Shown here: positions 61,184 through 64,000 of the stretch, piece after piece
Position numbering within the stretch: position 1 is the first letter of the stretch
Layout: each line of letters opens with the position of its first letter
Assembly: GCF_958979055.1 (NCBI RefSeq)
Contig: NC_084895.1
Location: 18,956,501-19,020,500 of the forward strand
DNA length: 64,000 nt
From: Alnus glutinosa
Lineage: Eukaryota > Streptophyta > Magnoliopsida > Fagales > Betulaceae
Direction: 5' to 3'
Notes under the pieces: model-generated
Database searches by the model: none
What the model was told of the DNA's origin: nothing
What the model saw: only the letters and a program-made list of their open reading frames with translations
Program-made: the position numbers and the translations under genes

Positions 61184-62840
61184 ATGTCTCAAACTCTTAA
61201 TACTGTTCCTGCCTTTGACGGTACGAACTATGGCTATTAGAAGGCTCGCATGCGGTTCTTTTTAAAATCTATTGACTGTTGGAGTATTGTTGAAACTGGT
61301 TGGACTAAACTAGCGGATGCAGCCCTCGAACTAGTCCCTCAGAAAACCACATGGCTTTCCAATGATAAAGCCCTCCATGCTTTGTGCCAAGCACTTTCAC
61401 CATCTGAATTTGTAAAAATTTCAAATTGCGAATCAGCTCAAGAAGCATGACAAATCTTGGAAACAACATATGAAGGCATTAAACTTGTTAAATCTGCAAA
61501 ACTTCAAATGTTGATTTCTAGATTTGAAGAAATTAAGATGTTGGAAGAAGAGACATTTGGAGAGTTTTACTCCAAGATGAGTGACTTGAGAAACTCCATG
61601 GTGAGTCTTGGGAAGCCTGTCTCGGATGTAAAACTCATTTGAAAGATTCTAAGATCTTTGCCTGAGCGTTTTAGGATCAAGGTGACTACTATGGAAGAAA
61701 GCAAAGATCTAGAAGAAATGAAGATTGAAGAGTTGGTGGGATCTCTTCAAACTTATGAGCTGTCTCTGCCCTCAGTCAAGAAGCTAAAGAATATTGCCCT
61801 GAAAGCTTTTAAGAAACGGGTTGAAGCCTCATCTGAAGAGGACTTTGAGGAGGAAGAAAAAACTATGGCTATGTTGGCCAAAAATTTCAGAAGACTTATG
61901 AGCGACGACCGATTTAAGAAGAAGTTTTTTGAAAAGAAGAATGCTCCCAGAGAAGCTGAACCTGATGAAGCAGAAAAGAACGATCCCAGAGGCCCCAGAT
62001 GTTATGAATGCTCAGGTTTTGGGCATATCCGAGCTAATTGTGGGAACCTTAAGAAGGGCAAAGGGAAGCCGTACAATGTAACTCTTAGTGATGAGTCAGA
62101 AGAAGAAGCTCCTAAGTCTGAAAAATTTCTGGTCTTCGTAGCACCACTCGTTGAGAAAGAGGACTTTTATTACTCGGAGCATAATGATAATGGGGAAGAG
62201 CTCAAGGAGGCTTACAAGACTCTCTACTTAGAGTATGAAAAGTTGAGGGAAGGGCGAAAGCAGCATATCCATGATCTGAATAGTTTGCAGACTGAGAAAA
62301 GTTCATTGCTGCATAGAATACAAGAGCTTGAGGAGAAGCTGCTAGAGACACAGCTCCAATTAGAAGAGTCACTGATGAAAAGCTGACTCATATGTTGTCT
62401 ATTCAGAAGAGCCCAACTGACAAGACTGGTCTTGGGTATGTAGCTCCCTTTTCTAATACTCCTTCTACCTCCAAGACTGTATTTGTCAAACCTGCAGTTC
62501 CAGAGCCTCCCCCCATTGCTGAGGACAAAGGGAAGGACAAGATCATTGGAGATGTTCTAGGCACTCAGAAGCCCCCTTCCATAAATCACTGCGGTCTAAG
62601 TGGGCATGTTCGTCCTCAGTGTTCCCTTCTAAAAGCACAGAAAGCCAAGGCCAAGAAAGAAGTACCCAGACAAGCTAATCATGGCACTAGACCCCAGACC
62701 CAGAATCAGACTCCAAGGTATCAGGCACCTTACCAAGCTCCATAGAGGCAAGCACCAAGGTATCAAGCTCCTCAATATCAAGCTCCTTGGTCTCGTGCAC
62801 CTAGGTTCCAAGCATCTCAGCATCAGTGGCCTCAGTAGGG
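61184..62840 (+). pseudogene. Copia gag region, broken
   Basis: Begins MSQTLNTVPAFDGTNYGY, the typical start of Copia gag (UBN2-type), and includes a charged, helical stretch. A zinc knuckle CYECSGFGHIRANC is at 62000-62041, followed by an acidic and coiled-coil-like part and a second knuckle-like segment near 62590, then a Pro/Gln-rich repeat stretch. The frame is interrupted about three or four times. Old, non-functional copy. Confidence 0.8.
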
Positions 62841-63104
62841 ATTTGTACCAGCCAATCATAGTGGCACCTCAAAGACCAAATCTAAGCAGTTTAGAAGGCC
62901 TCAGAAGGTGGAAGAAGATCAATACCACAGTGAGCCACCTATCTGGATGCAGAGCATGATGGAGTGGATGGGTCAGCAAATGAAGTCCTGCCAGCAACCA
63001 CCCATAGGAAGGCAGGCTTGGGTCAAGAAGGACAGTCACCCCATGAGGGAGAACAGACGCACCTAGAGGGTATAGGTGTTCATGCCTAGGATTTGGTTCC
63101 TAAT

Positions 63105-63182
63105 CCTACGGCATCAGGTTTGATTGCTTATCTTACTTGCTATCCTATAGCATCAGGTTTGATTGCTTATCTTACTTGCTAT
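63105..63182. repeat. 39 bp tandem duplication
   Basis: Two adjacent 39 bp copies (GCATCAGGTTTGATTGCTTA core) differ at one or two positions, inside the Copia element downstream of gag. The rest of 62841-64000 is internal element sequence without a recognised domain. Confidence 0.9.
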
Positions 63183-64000
63183 ATTTTGTATGCAATCTAG
63201 GAACCAGTTGTGTTTTGCCCCCTATTTCTCTTGAGAGAACTTTGCAGGTACTTGTTGGGGAAGACAGAAAAACAGGTTGAGCGACTGTTTTTCTGTATTG
63301 GCATCATTGAGCTTACACAGGTTTGATCTTGCCTTGCATATGATGTTATTTCCATATTGCATTTTTTTTTTTATTTAAAAAAAAATGGAGAATTTGTAGG
63401 ATTTTTTTTCTTGGCATATCAGATATTGCATGTGTTTTCACTTGATATCTCAATTCTTTATGTATTAATCTACTTTGCTTAGATATAATTGAGAGTTTAT
63501 GACTATAATCTGCCAAGTGTTTTCTTGTATATGCAAAAAATTGGATAGCTTCTTTCCTCTTGCGATGAAAATATGCACTATCCAAGACTCCCCTAAAGGT
63601 ACATCTTTTCTTCTCTGGCTTTTTGTTTCTAGAAATTTTGGATAAGAGAAGAAGTCTTTGATAAGATGGCCAAATTGACCACATGCTAGTTGAACCTAGA
63701 ACCTAAAAACTATGGCATTCTCTCTAGGTTGCAGCACCATAAGAATCAAGTAGTAAATCTTATGAATTATGCGCTTTAATTGTATATTCATTGCTTATGT
63801 GCTGAATTTGCAATATGCCTTGCCCTTTATGTGCAAGTAAAAATTTACCTTGTCCTTCATGGTACAAGTAAAACAATTATGTGCTGCATTATAGGGGGAG
63901 TGTATCAGATGAGGGTGGCTAAGCCCTAGTAAGTTATAAGGTTTGACTTTTGACTAATCTTTCACTGATTTTCTCTCTTGTCTAGAAAATTTGTTTGCTA

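Larger units (their letters stand above)
59872..64000 (+). mobile_element. Ty1/Copia LTR retrotransposon, 5' part
   Basis: Fossil element running off the window: 5' LTR (59872-61111), primer site (61114-61125), then gag and further internal sequence. It is inserted into the fourth R copy. The coding region is broken, with about three or four breaks visible in gag. Protease, integrase and reverse transcriptase are not in view, so lineage is uncertain; the long gag with a coiled-coil-like tail would suit a SIRE/Maximus-like group. Age cannot be judged without the 3' LTR. Confidence 0.85.

Overview
This window is plant nuclear DNA, almost certainly from a eudicot and probably a woody species. 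It is AT-rich and intron-rich, and it carries a plant-type cytosolic malate dehydrogenase (MDH) locus with very dense nested transposons: Mutator-like elements (MULEs), Pack-MULEs, hAT, a Helitron, Cassandra and other TRIMs, large LTR-like insertions and a Ty1/Copia element. Most of the sequence is mobile DNA. I see only one plausible intact host gene.

The backbone is a degenerate tandem array. Each unit consists of a repeat block R (with an LTR-like TGTAAYGCC element), a spacer, and a seven-exon MDH gene on the minus strand. Unit A has R at about 40-1960 and MDH-A at 2139-7744. Unit B has R at 29840-31778 and MDH-B at 41726 to about 46060. Unit C has R at 48510-50170 and MDH-C at 53977 to about 57790. 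A fourth R starts at 59593 and is cut by a Copia LTR. MDH-A is open through seven exons and has an N-terminal hydrophobic extension. Its NAD-binding Asp is replaced by Gly, and two of its introns have GC donors. MDH-B and MDH-C are pseudogenes that share some lesions (start codon, one catalytic Arg, C-terminus) and have others of their own. A stray exon-1-like piece of a further MDH lies upstream of both B and C.

Upstream of MDH-A, 8671-24109 is one 15.4 kb MULE flanked by a perfect 9 bp target duplication. It carries a broken FAR1/MULE/SWIM transposase (10067-17315) and, in its right arm, host-gene pieces including PPR repeats. Two large LTR-like insertions are nested in it (10518-14707 and 18898-22247), each with a 5 bp target duplication. 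At about 24580-29545 lies a probable Pack-MULE carrying pieces of three host genes: a ClpP protease, a GRF zinc-finger protein and an NAD-isocitrate dehydrogenase.

Unit B also holds a Cassandra TRIM (31779-32371), a Pack-MULE with a UGT91-like glycosyltransferase piece (34163-36647), a hAT-like element (37711-41545) split by a Helitron (38203-41311), a solo LTR in an MDH-B intron (43317-43799), and a small Pack-MULE with a RuvB-like 2 piece (47103-48301). Unit C has the hAT-like element without the Helitron (53164-53793) and a 207 bp solo-LTR-like insertion (51757-51963). Because B and C are sister copies, several insertions have a visible empty site in the other unit. From 59872 to the window end is the 5' part of a Ty1/Copia element: LTR, tRNA-Met primer site, and a broken gag region with a zinc knuckle.

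All calls are from reading the sequence by eye and from remembered family features. No alignments or database searches were run.
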